Assembly (NCBI GenBank): GCA_019059635.1
Contig: JAGVRJ010000001.1
Location: forward strand, 372,001-436,000
Direction: 5' to 3'
From: Proales similis
Lineage: Eukaryota > Rotifera > Eurotatoria > Ploima > Proalidae
Length of the DNA stretch: 64,000 bases
How positions within the stretch are numbered: position 1 is the stretch's first letter; each line of letters starts with the position of its first letter. The translations under genes were made by a program, and so were the position numbers. The notes under the pieces were generated by a model. That model worked only from the letters and a program-made list of their open reading frames with translations. It had not been told where the DNA came from and made no database searches. This document shows positions 40,208-51,010 of the stretch, piece by piece.

Positions 40208-42508
40208 TTAATCGATTTTAAAAATGGTCCCGCAATGACTCAGATATGAAGAGGCCATTTGGTCTTCGAAAAGATTTAAAAGAATGTTCATCTTAAGCAA
40301 ACGGGTTGTAATTTCACAGTTGGAGACATCAGCAAAAGAGTCGTCATGAGCTTCAATGTATAATGGTGTGAAAAACTCGACACCCAGACTGGTGCGAGTG
40401 GGTGATCTGGTCGGCAAATCCTGAACTAGAAGCTCTATTTGATTGAATGAATTTATACTTATAAATGTCAAGGAGGGAATAGACTTCAATAGCTGTGGAG
40501 GCAAGGTAAGCCGCGGATTTGCGTCGAGGATTAGCGCTGATAATTTGGAATTTTCGATGAATGAATTTTCTTCTATCTTTTCAAGTATATTTAATGAAAA
40601 GTCGAATAGTTCAATACTTTTTAAATTTCTGAATTGATTTTTGCGTATAAAATGTAAAAGGTTGTCGCTTAATCCAACTTTGATCAAGTTCAGATTGCTT
40701 GAAAAAGCATCTGGATCCAATCTATGAATATTGTTACTGTCCAAATTCAAGGTTTGAAGTTCTTTTTGCTGTTCAAAATGAGATGACGTGATTTGAGTCA
40801 GGTTGTTGCGCTTTAATGAAATAAAATTTAAACCTTGGCATGAGTGAAATGCGTCGTTTGGCAAATGAAAGATGCGATTTTGCCCCATATCAAGAGTTTG
40901 GAGTCTCTCAAGATTCCTGAAGAGACGAGAAGAAATAGACGTGATTTGATTATCCATCAAGTCAAGAGCGATCAGAGCATAGTTATTTTCAAAACTGTCC
41001 TCGTCCAAATGGCTGATTGAATTGAAAGAGAGATCAAGCCATATAAGTGATTCCAGTTTACGGAAATGATTTGAACTGATCGAGGTCAATTTGTTATGGT
41101 CAAGAGTTAATTGAAGTAAATTGACATTTTGCTCGAAACTATACTCGTCCAACTCAAGAATTTGATTGTATGAGAGGTAAATTATTTCGATAATTTCAAG
41201 TTCAGCAAAATGTTCTCTGCCGATGCTTTTTACTCGATTTGAATCAAGATCTAGATGAGTCAATCCCTTGTTTCCTTTAAAGCAGTTTGGATCAATTTCT
41301 TCGATGCCGTTGCCTGTAATTATCAAATCTTTCAGATCCGGAAGAGCAATCAGAAATTTGCACAGATTGATTGGCTTGCTCTTCGAGAAACTCAGATGAA
41401 GACTAAAAATGTATTGGTTATTTTGAATTGCCTCAACGTAAAACGACTCAATGGGGTTTCTTATGAGATGAAGTGTTTTCAACTGGAGGAGGGATTGAAA
41501 GTGCTTTGCGCTGATCTCTTTGATTTGATTTGACTCCAGATGGAGATGGTTCAGCCTAGTATTGAATTTAAAAATGTGTCTGGGTAGATTTGTGATTCGA
41601 TTGCTGCCCAAATTCAATTCTTGCAGATCGGAGAGATTGTAAAAGAGTGTCTCTGCTAGCTCCTCGATCAGATTATTCTCTAGATGGACTAGTTGCAGAT
41701 TTCGGTTAAAACAGAACATTTCCGGGTGCACTTTTCGAATCTTGTTGTTTGAAAGATTGATATATTGAGATAAAGATTGCTCAAGTTTGCAAAGAGCTTC
41801 GAATCTAATTCTTCCAAAACATTGTTTCCTAGGTCAAGCGATTCTAGCTCAAGGTTATCACCAAACGAACCAGGCTCTATTGTAAAGATGTTGTTAAAAT
41901 CCAGCTTCAAAATTTTGAGTCTTTTGAGTCCAATGAAGTTATTCCGATTAATTGAATGCAGCTGGTTGTTGCTCATCATGATTGTCTCAATCAGTTGATT
42001 ATTTTTCCAACTCCCCATTTGAATGCGTCCAATCAAATTATTTGAAAGATCCAAGCTGTACAAATATTTCAACGACTTGAATAAAAACGGACTAAGGAAT
42101 CTCAATTGGTTGCCACTTAGTATGAGTTGTTCTAAGTTGTGATTGTTATTAAACGCGTTCGGATTCATGCGTCTCATTTTGTTCAGGGTCAAATTGAGTC
42201 TTTGGATACTTTTCAGGTTTCTAAAAGGCTTCATTCCGACTTTGAATATCTCATTCCCAGACATGGTTAGCTTCTCGATGTTCACATTTTCTTTAAATAC
42301 GTCATCAGGGAGTTTCCTCAAATCAACATTCAAGAGTTCAAGAGTTTTAACTTCCAGAAAATGTCGCATGAAATAGAGAGATCCTAGAATCTTGTCTTTG
42401 ATGTGAACGATTGATTCACGCGAGTCGAGTCTTATCACTTGTCCATGATCATACTCGATGTCAACCGGGTACAAGTTAGAAGCACCGAAAATCGTGAGAA
42501 AATAAACA
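40208..42508 (-). pseudogene. Subfamily B LRR gene, frameshifted and cut at its 5' end
   Basis: Nearly full-length B-type gene in two frames. The N-terminal part (to about 41765) covers YPVDIEYDHGQVIRLDS to ELDSKLFANLSNL. The rest, in a second frame from about 41765, covers NNKIRKVHPEMF to the C-terminal module (LGVEFFTPLYIEAHDDSFAD, Cys, LLKMNILLNLF, LSHC) and the stop at 40208. Next to the intact paralogues there is a net +5 shift at about 41758-41780. At the 5' end the signal-peptide homology (VYFLTIFGASN) is kept, but the start codon and upstream DNA are replaced at about 42508 by an oppositely oriented LRR copy. The B-type Cys island is present (INLCKFL, IDPNCFKGN). A sequencing error could explain the shift but not the lost start. 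Confidence 0.82.
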
Positions 42509-44568
42509 TCAAGCGTCTTACTTTGACCGGAAATCAGATATCCAGAGTCGGAATGAAGCCTTTTCGCAGTCTAAGAGCTTTGGAAAAACTCGATTTGAGC
42601 AGCAACAATATCAGACGCATAAACCCGGACGCGTTTAAAAACAACAGAAACTTGACTGAGATTCTTTTAAGTGAAAACCAATTGAGAACAGTCGATGGCA
42701 ATTTATTCAAGTCTTTGGAACGCTTGAAGAGGTTACATATCTCAAAAAATTTCATTGGGCACATCCAAAGGGGCACTTGGCAAAGCAATCAATTACTGGA
42801 GAAAATCTGGTTTAGGGAAAATCAACTACAAGCGATTGATCAAGGCCATTTCGTTGGACTCAAGAGACTCGAGATTTTGGACCTAAATAAGAACCAGATC
42901 TCCAGAATCGAACCCGGTTCGTTCCAAGATAACGTCGAATTAGTCGAACTCTACATGGGAAGCAACATTTTGCAGGAATTAGACTCGAAACTATTTTCCA
43001 ACCTGAGCAACCTGAAATCGATTGATTTATCTAACAACAAGATCAGACAGCTACACAAAGATATTTTCGCTTTTAATCAAAATCTTGAGAACATTAATCT
43101 CGAAAATAATCTGATCGAAGAAGTAGAAGAGACGCTCTTGAGCAATCTCTCTAATTTGTATCGATTGACTTTGGCCGGCAATCGAATCCAAAGTCTACCC
43201 AGAGACATTTTCAAATTCAATACAAGGCTGAATCAACTCCATCTGGAGTCAAACCAAATCAAAGAGATCTGTGCAGAGCATTTTGAACACCTTTCCGAGC
43301 TGAGTTCACTCAATCTGGTGAAAAATCCGCTTGAATCTATGCCGGCAGGCGTTTTCCAAAATATTCGTAAAATATCAATTCTGCGATTCAGTGTTAAAGA
43401 AAGCCGTCCCAAGCATTTGTGTAAAATATTGCATGATCAGCCGAGCCTGCACCAGATTATTATCACAGGCAGCGCTCTCGAGCACATTGACGAGGAGTGC
43501 TTTAAAGAGAATACACAATTGTACGAAATAAATCTGAGTTCAAATCAACTGTGTGGAATAAACCATTTCGGACATCTTGAGTTCCTCCAATATTTGTATT
43601 TGGCCGGAAACAACATCTCTGAATTAGAAGATAATAGTTTTGAGAGAAATTTCATGCTGACGATGTTGGATCTAGGCAATAACAAACTGAGCTCTATAAA
43701 CTCGAAACATTTCCGCAGCCTTCGATCTCTCATCATTCTTGAGCTTTTCTTTAACTTAATCAGTGATTTGGACGAGAACAGTTTCGAGCAAAACTCTGCT
43801 CTTGCTTATCTCGGATTGAGTGACAATCGAATCTCGTTTTTGACTTCAAATCATTTCAAAAACCTGCCTTATCTGCGTATCCTAAATCTGGCTGGCAATC
43901 AATTACTTCAGTTGGCCAATGATGCATTTCTCTCTTGCTTAAGTCTTCAGCAGATTGTTATAGGACAAAACAACCTGACTCAAATCTCATCTTTGCACTT
44001 TGAAAGGCAGCAATATTTAAAGATACTGGACTTGTCAGACAATCAGATCAGCCAGATTGACTCAAATGCCTTTGTTCACAATCAAGAGCTCTTGGGAGTT
44101 AATTTGACCAACAATCAGCTCGAGCAAATTGACAATCTGGTTTTCCAAAACCTTAGTCGCCTCTTAATGTTAATGCTTTCTAAAAACAAGATTGAGAAAG
44201 TGGAAGCGGACGCGTTTGCTGGTAATTTGGACTTGAAGTTTCTTCTTCTAGATAAAAATCCGCGGCTCTCTCTTCCCTCCAAACTAATTGAATCACTTTT
44301 GTCAGTGATCTGGTTGAAGGTTGACTTTTTTAAAGAGGTTGAACGTTTTACCGATAATATAAAGCTGAAGAAGGCGTCTCGCACCTCACTTGGCGTCGAT
44401 TTTTTCGAGACTCTTCATCTCGAAACTTCTGACGCCTCTTTTGCCGACGCTAATCAGTGTGAGCTGAGTGCTCGTTTGCTAAAGAGAAACCTGCTCTTAA
44501 ATCTCTCCACTGATAACCAAGCACAGAGTTTCCTCAGAGATTGTCGGTTTTATTTCAAAGAAGATTAA
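42508..44568 (+). pseudogene. Inverted, N-truncated subfamily B LRR gene
   Basis: The only plus-strand LRR copy. Homology begins abruptly near 42508 at NIKRLTLTGNQISRVGMKPF, which aligns to about residue 85 of intact B genes, and then runs unbroken to the stop at 44568 with a complete C-terminal module (LGVDFFETLHLETSDASFAD, Cys, LLKRNLLLNL, LRDC). The signal peptide, first LRRs and promoter are missing. The open frame extends left to an ATG at 42445, but only through antisense of the neighbouring gene. Closest relative: 18720 (shared FEQNSALAYLGLS-type stretches). The long intact frame means the break is recent or the product is still made without a signal peptide. Confidence 0.78.
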
Positions 44569-44633
44569 ACCAAGTAGCGCTTTCGAAATTCAAATAAAAA
44601 ACTAATTTTTTGCGATTGACAAAAACAAGATTT

Positions 44634-45050
44634 TTAACTATTAATCAAACATTCAATTTTATTGGCTGCTTGTTTTAGGGCTAATCTATTTGTAGATGCC
44701 AGATGAGTTTGGCTCAGGTTTCTGAAGAGGTTGTGCGCGAACCCGACCGTCCTCAGCAACGTGTTGTTGACGAAAAGGGTAGGCTCGAACACCCCGATCT
44801 GGTTGTGGGACAGATCAACGGTCTCCAGAAGCGGCATGCTGGCAAACAGGCCTGAAGGGAGCCGCGCGATATTGTTGTGTTCGATCTTGAGTTCTCTGAT
44901 CCGATAGTTCTGCTCAAAGGCGGCAGGGTATTTTTCGGTGATTGGCGATATGCTCACTATCGAATTGTCTAACAAAAGCGCAGGTGAGGCGTTCAGGTTT
45001 ATTCGAAATAAATCGAAAAGTTGAAGAAGAAGAAGGAGGTGAAGAAACAT
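44634..45050 (-). CDS. Short secreted LRR protein, subfamily C-like (138 aa)
   Basis: Intact small frame, ATG at 45050, with a strongly hydrophobic signal peptide (FLHLLLLLQLFDLF). After about 40 diverged residues come about three LRRs (ARLPSGLFASMPLLETVDLS, VFEPTLFVNNTLLRTVGFAH) nearly identical to the middle of the 738-residue gene at 35870. It then stops at LINS without a C-terminal module. It is either a deleted remnant that kept its start, or a functional short form. The first LRR-less part does not match the subfamily C N terminus well, so the join is probably a deletion. Not clearly alive or dead. Confidence 0.6.
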   Translation of the reverse strand: MFLHLLLLLQLFDLFRINLNASPALLLDNSIVSISPITEKYPAAFEQNYRIRELKIEHNNIARLPSGLFASMPLLETVDLSHNQIGVFEPTLFVNNTLLRTVGFAHNLFRNLSQTHLASTNRLALKQAANKIECLINS

Positions 45051-45362
45051 GCAAAGTTGAAGAATCGATTGAAGGAATGCAAGGGTAGAGACGCTAGGGA
45101 GGGAGCGACTTGATTTGCATAGGGGCCGTTAGAAGGGGAGCAACGATGGCTCATCGTTTGTTCGGCCCTGCTTGCTGCTCAAGATTAGAGGTTTGAGTCT
45201 TTGAGGTGTAAATAAATAGAACAAACGCAACAAGCGAACAAAACCAAGAGACCAATAGAGAGAACATAGGAGAGCGACATCAATAGACAGAAAGAGTTGG
45301 AGACGGCTGGGAGGCTGTTGTTGGAGATCGGAGCAGGGCGACTGGTTCGAAATAGGTACAAA
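45051..45362. other. Gap between the LRR cluster and stonin
   Basis: 312 bases: 5' flank of the short LRR gene and the stonin 3' UTR. No gene was seen. It marks the right edge of the cluster. Confidence 0.5.
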
Positions 45363-48300
45363 TCAATCATCCTCCTCTTCGCAGTTGTCGCCCTCCGACT
45401 CGGTCTGTGAGGTCAAATGTTGAAGCTCAGCGACCGTTTCCTGGTCGACTTTGGGCAAGCTGTTCTCGTCGAACGAATAGTCGATGGGCAGCTCATACTC
45501 AAACTTGCTCTTCAACTTGACCCATTTCTCGGGCGGCTCGTCACTCGTCTCCACCGAAACCGAGCGAACCTATTTAAACGAAGGCCAGATGAATGTCTTT
45601 TTCAGCTCTAGGCTGTCGAATGGTTTACTCACTTGACTTTTGGACGCCGCGCACAGATTGGCAATGGAGAATTCAACCTGCGCCTGCTGCTCGTAGTTCT
45701 CGGGCAGCGAGTCGTACTCCTGCAGCTGAAGTCGACATATGAACATGTGCGTTTTGTAGACGTCCTTGTTCTTTGCCGGCAGCTGTTCGATTCGCCAGAC
45801 AAGCGCCTTGAACGCCTGTTCGTACTTGGCCATACCACAGCTCGCCTCCATAATGGCGCTCTGCGTTTGGCTCTTGTGCACCAGGAGACGGTCGAGGCCT
45901 TTGATTTTGCCCAGTTTTCGCTTGCTCGAATGCACGGCACCGTAGCGGAAGCGCTTCTCCACTCTGAACAAGTAGACCCAGACATCGGGCAGCGGAAAGC
46001 GAATCTGAATGTCGTCGCAATGGGCGCCGCTCTGAGTGAAATAGGTGCCGCCAACGGTGCATTCAATGCGAATTTCAACTCGTCTGCCGACCATGTTCAT
46101 GAAGCACTGCACTCTGAGCGGCAGCTCGTAGTTTCGCCTCGGCCGGGTCCTATACCTGAGCAGCTCGACCAGAGTGTTGTCGGGCATGTTGACCAGCTTG
46201 AGACTGTGCGTCTTTTCGAACTCCTCCTTGTCGAGCACGTTCTCGTTTAGCTCGAACACTTCGGGCGAGATCCACTGTTCGGTTTTGATTGGGATGATGT
46301 CGTATCGGCCGACAACCTCTTTGCCATGTCTGAGACAGTCGTTCATGCCGATCTCGATCAGAGGCTCGGCTGCGTTTAGGAATGTGATGGCAAACACCCG
46401 AGTTCGGCTGCGATGCTCTTTGATTCGACAGCACTTGTCCAGTTTGGCCTTGTACTCGTCGACTACCTTGACGGTGACCTCTTCGCGAGTGTGTGCCGAC
46501 GTGACCGAGCTCAGACTGGGCGTGTTTATCGCTTTGTTCGAAGCGAGAGAAAAGAGCGACGCGGCTGCGGACGTGATCGACATGGCCGAGAGCGGGTTCT
46601 GCTGAATCTGCTGCAGCTGATGCTCGCGCTGTTCTTTTCGGTTCATGGTCGGCAGCGACCAGAATGCGTCCTGCAGCAGCAAATAGAACGAGCGCAGGTG
46701 GTCGTAGTTCAGATGCGCGAACTTGCAAATTTCAATAGGCACAGGCGTGTGGTCGATGAGCGAAGTCACTTTTGGCTTGGTGAATCGCTTCATGAATCTC
46801 TCGGGCAGCGCCATGATGCGGTCTGGTCTAATCTGAATTGTCTCCTTGAATATGAGCTCTTGAATTTTGAATGTGTGAATTTTGCTGAACGTGTCAAACT
46901 GCTGCAGAGCCAACTCGCTGAACTTTTGACTCGATTTGAGTTCTATTTCGTGAAAAGCGGCCAGTCGACCGGGAACACTGCTCGGCTCGGCGTTCTGCTC
47001 CGGGGCGATTATGAACCGTTCGACAACTTGATCGAAGGTGCACTCGCGCTCGGCGCTTACGCTCAACAGCTCATGGGCGTTGTAAAACAGCAGCTTGGCC
47101 CGCTTGCCCTCGTCGGCCCTCAACAGCCGGACCATGTACTCGGTCCATGTGCGCACTTCGGTCATTTTTTGAATGGTGCTTTTGCTGATTAAGTTGGTGT
47201 TTCGAAACGGCTGCCTAACCAGAAGGATGCATGCGTACGTGCCGTCTGAGAAGCACTTCAAGTCGCATTTATCGTTAAAGTCGGCCAACGGCAAGGAGTC
47301 ATCCTCGTCGGGGAGCTCCAGGTTGAACTCGCTCTCGTTGGACATCTTTCGCTCGGTACTTCGGCCCGCGTCGGCGCCTTCGATTTTCACCTCGCGAACG
47401 ACTATGTCGTCGTCAGAGCTGTCGTCGCCTCTCAACGACTGATTGCAGGACGCGGCACTGCTTGCGCTCTGACGTCTCTGTCGAAGCTGTTCAACCTCGT
47501 CGGCGGTTTTGGGCGGCCGAGGCAAGAGAGGAACTCCGTAAGTGCTGCTCTCTGAATTGATCGACTGGGTCGAGCCGATTTTCACCCGCAACTTCGGCTC
47601 GTCGTCTTCATCCGACGAAGATGAAGAGCTCGACTCGTGCGGGTTGTCGCTGTCGTACACTTTTCTTCTGATCTTTTCGCTCTGCTTCTCTGCCACAATG
47701 CATTGGCCTGGTTCAAACTGATCCGCAGGCTGCGGTTCACTTTCGAGTATCGACCGAACCGGACTGGGTCTGGGCCGAGGCCTCGGAATGGGCGAAATCG
47801 ATGTAGTCTTTGCAGGCAGCATAGGAGACCGAGATCGAAGTCGACTGCTCGTTTCTGCTTTCTCGCTCTCCTTTTTTTCGTCCGGCTGCCTAGGCTGCTG
47901 CTGGTCTTTTGCAGTCTCGACCGGCTCGGCCGAACTCGATTTGGACAGAAATTCAATGTCAAAGTCACTTATTGACTTTTGCACTATCGGATCGAACTGA
48001 GCCGCCGCTGCAGCCGCAAACACCGCCGGTGACGCAGGTCTGCTCTGATCGGGCGGTACCTCGTGTCTTAGATTGAAGTAGCCCTCGGGGACAATGTTGT
48101 TGTCGTCCTGCTCGTTGGCTGGCTCAGTTATGGTTATGTCTATTGAAGGCGCCGTAAGGCCGTCGGTCACAGTAGGCTCAGGCGCTTCAGGCTTGTAATC
48201 TGCCGACGAGTTTTGCTCGGGCGGCCCATCCTCGACCTCGGGAATTGGATCAAACAAGTCTGGTGGCAGCCCGGACGGCAACGATCTAATCTGTGGACTC

Positions 48301-49715
48301 GCTTGCTGAGCCGCATTCGCTTCTGTCTTGTCAGAGAGCCCGATCAGATCGTAGTATGAGTCACCGAATCGGATCGGGTCCGAGTTGAGTGTAAACGACT
48401 GGTCGTTTATGTCGAATAGAAGGTCGATCTCATTGTTTACTTGCTGGCTGCTTGTTTCGTTTGTTGCCGATATGGGAGTGACTTGATCGGTCTTTAGGTC
48501 GATCAACGATTTCGATGTATTTATGTTGGTCGGCTGCTGGCCAAGCGAGTTGTTATGGCCGGGATGGATGAATGCAGAGTTTGCCGACACATTCGAAGAA
48601 GTGGCGCCGTGAGAAGAAGGTGGTGGCCCAGGCGACGGCTTGGGCCTCGGCTTTTCTTTTATTTCGGGCGGACTGAATACCGGCCCGATCGGTTTGGTGA
48701 TGGTCTCTAATTTGCTCAGTCTTTCCAGTTTGTTCTGCGTCTGGGCAATCAGATCGTCGGATTTGGTGAGAATCTCATTGAAAAACGAGTCGTTTTTCTC
48801 TTTGATGCTCACGCCCTCCTCCGGCTGATGAACGTGTGCTTCGTCCTCTTCCAACTCCACCGCCGACGAGTCATAGTAGACATTGGACGATGCCCTCATG
48901 TCTTCGATTTTTTCTATTTTCGTCTCGATTTTGCTCAAATTCTGATTGAACGCCATCAGCGCTGCTTGTAGCTGTAATTTAGCCTCATTCTCATCGTAAT
49001 CTCTGTCTGTGGGCTGCTCTTGTTGCTGCTGCTGCTGCGTCTCCACTTGGTTGATTAGTTCGGACACAATTTGAGCCGGCGGAGCTGGTGGCCGTGAAGG
49101 CCGGGCCGGTTTCTGCGAGTCTCTTCTGTTCTCGTAGCTGATGCTTGTTTGCTCTCTGAAATCTCCTGAGGTGTCGTCTATTGTGTAGCTGGCGGTGAAC
49201 TTGTAGGCTAGATTGCCGCTCTCATTCGTCGCGTCCTCAATGTCCGCATCGTGTGCCTCGGCGTCCTCAAGTTGACTCAGTCTCCTCTGCAGACTGGACG
49301 ACGTGTACTCTTCCGGCTGTTCAGTGTCGCCAGTCATCACACTGAAATCGTCCAGCATCTGGTAGCTCGTCTCGTCTTTCGAAGTCTTGGCCAGTAAATC
49401 TTCCATTCTGAGATTCATCTGAATCTTGTTGCTGCTGTCTTGCTGAGTTCCGCGCGCCTGATAGTCTTGAACGTACTCTTCGATGCCGATTTTCTTCACT
49501 AGAGAGGAAGCGCGCGGCCTCTCAATTGACTTGAGATCAAATTTGGCGCTGCCACTCGAGCTACTGACGCTCATTCTGGGCTTTGGATCGAAAGCGACCG
49601 ATTCGCGAGTCTCGTCCTCAGCTACGCTTTTGCCTCCTTCTTCATCGGCAAATGTTTGACTTAACTCGCCGGTTGCTGGCTCAGTCTCATCGTAATAATG
49701 ATCAGCATCACTCAT
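45363..49715 (-). CDS. Stonin / stoned-B endocytic adaptor
   Basis: Two exons: 49715-45633 and 45569-45363, with a 63-base intron, giving 1429 residues. The N-terminal 770 or so residues are acidic, Ser/Pro-rich and disordered, with a short Gln run (residues about 230-240) and FDPI repeats. The stonin homology domain starts near CDLKCFSDGTYACILLVRQP. The C-terminal mu-homology domain includes GMNDCLRHGKEVVGRYDIIP, GKIKGLDRLLVHKSQTQSA, MEASCGMAKYEQAFKALVWR and, after the intron, SVETSDEPPEKWVKLKSKFE, as in stonins. Stonins sort synaptotagmin during clathrin-mediated synaptic vesicle recycling. The EH-binding NPF motifs that stud fly stoned B and occur in stonin 2 were not seen. It shares a 1.3-kb divergent upstream region with frataxin. 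Confidence 0.92.
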
Positions 49716-51010
49716 TCTCGTACACTTGCTGCTCCAACTTCAATTCACTCACTCGCTTCACTCACGCGATTTGGCAAGCTCCCTCAAGCCTCTTGCTTTA
49801 CTCAAAGGCCATACACCTTCGCGATTGGCATTGCATAATCTAAAGCTTGGTTAGTTAGAGAGTAGAGCAACTTTGCTTCCGCTTTCGCAGCCTGCAGACA
49901 TTATTACCAAAACGACAACAACAATCAGACATGAAGACGACAAGCGAGCCGGCGAACAGATGGGGACGTTCGATTTTGCAAGCACAGACTAAAATTTAGA
50001 ATGAAACGGGTGACAGGGTTGTCTCAGCTCTGGCCAGGCCCGCATTCTGCGCCTTTTTCCTCCTTCTATCATCCTTAAGTTTCCTTGTGCGCCGATCGAT
50101 GGCTGCAAATGAAATCATAATAAAGAATAATCGCTTCATTATTAATACGGCGAGTTTGGTTCGATAATTAATCGCAGCCTGCTTAGACGATGCTGCGTGC
50201 AACTGCTGCTGCTGCTGCTTGCTGCTCTTCTATGAGACGAGAATCTATTTGTCACAATATTATGTAAAGCGGCGCATTGCCTCCAATTGATTATTATTTG
50301 CATAACGACAATCGATAGACGAGCACCAACGCACATATGACAAATTCATAAGGACCTCCTCGTTGGCTGCCCGAAGCGCGCGCACAGGTCCTGATTGCTA
50401 TTTACTATAATTATGAGGCCCTTTTCAATCGAGCCTAGGCGCATTCAAACAGGCACTGAGCCCATTCCAACGAGCAAGGCCGTGTTTGTTTCTGCTGAGC
50501 TGACGGAAACTTTCTTGCTATTTCGTGGCGTTCATAATTCAACTTGAGCCCTTTTGTCCATTTGTTCAACCTTTCACATCCTTTCTCTCTGTCTCTGTAG
50601 CTCACTCTGACACCGATTTAATCCGATCGGGTCTTTTTTGATTGGCTTCGATTATGAGAGGTTATAAAGCTATTGATTTGTCGGCTAGGCTGCATATTTA
50701 TATGAGATTGCTATCAAACGTGCTCGAGCCAAGTAAAAACAGCGATCGCAGGCATCTTGCTTCACTTTAGAACGAAATAAAACACAAGAGAGAGGAAAAG
50801 AGAGACTGAGGGAGAGAGAGAGAGAGAGCGAGGGAGACGGAGAGAACAGAGAAAATGAAATTTGACTGAGACGACTCCGAGCAGCTCGAGTGCCTTCCCT
50901 GGTCGAATGGGCTGATTGAAGTTGAAGATAGTTTTGAAATATTCGCAGGCAAACGCTTTCATTTGCTTGAAATAGAAAAAGACTGAAGCGCTGAAATAAA
51001 TTGCTTAAAA
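49716..51010. promoter_or_regulatory. Divergent upstream region of stonin and frataxin
   Basis: 1295 bases between the two start codons. It holds a CAG/CTG-type run (about 50203-50220), a (GA)9 tract at 50812-50829 within a longer purine-rich stretch, and TAATTA-like words. Open frames overlap only low-complexity sequence. No gene was seen. Confidence 0.5.

Larger units (their letters stand above)
13088..45050. other. Cluster of single-exon secreted LRR genes and relics
   Basis: About 32 kb holding eight intact minus-strand genes of 736-774 residues, a 138-residue member, one plus-strand N-truncated member and at least three relics, interrupted only by TRMT44 and a GPCR. Intact members have a signal peptide, roughly 25-27 LRRs of 24 residues and a shared C-terminal module with two Cys. 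None has an intron, cysteine-rich LRRNT or LRRCT caps, a transmembrane segment or an intracellular domain. Three subfamilies: A (13088, 15842, 21673, 27759), B (18720, 30299, the 40208-42508 pseudogene, the 42508-44568 plus-strand copy, the 38406 C-terminal relic) and C (33127, 35870, the 39247 N-terminal relic, the 44634 short form). Confidence 0.9.

Noticed and set aside
13088-45050. Horizontal transfer of the LRR genes because they lack introns
   Set aside because: The repeats are of the 24-residue animal type, signal peptides and TATA boxes are eukaryotic, and base composition resembles neighbours. Retroposition plus tandem duplication explains it more simply.
45633-47975. Long plus-strand and second minus-strand frames across stonin
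   Set aside because: GC-rich coding sequence leaves antisense frames open. Only the stonin frame carries recognisable domains.
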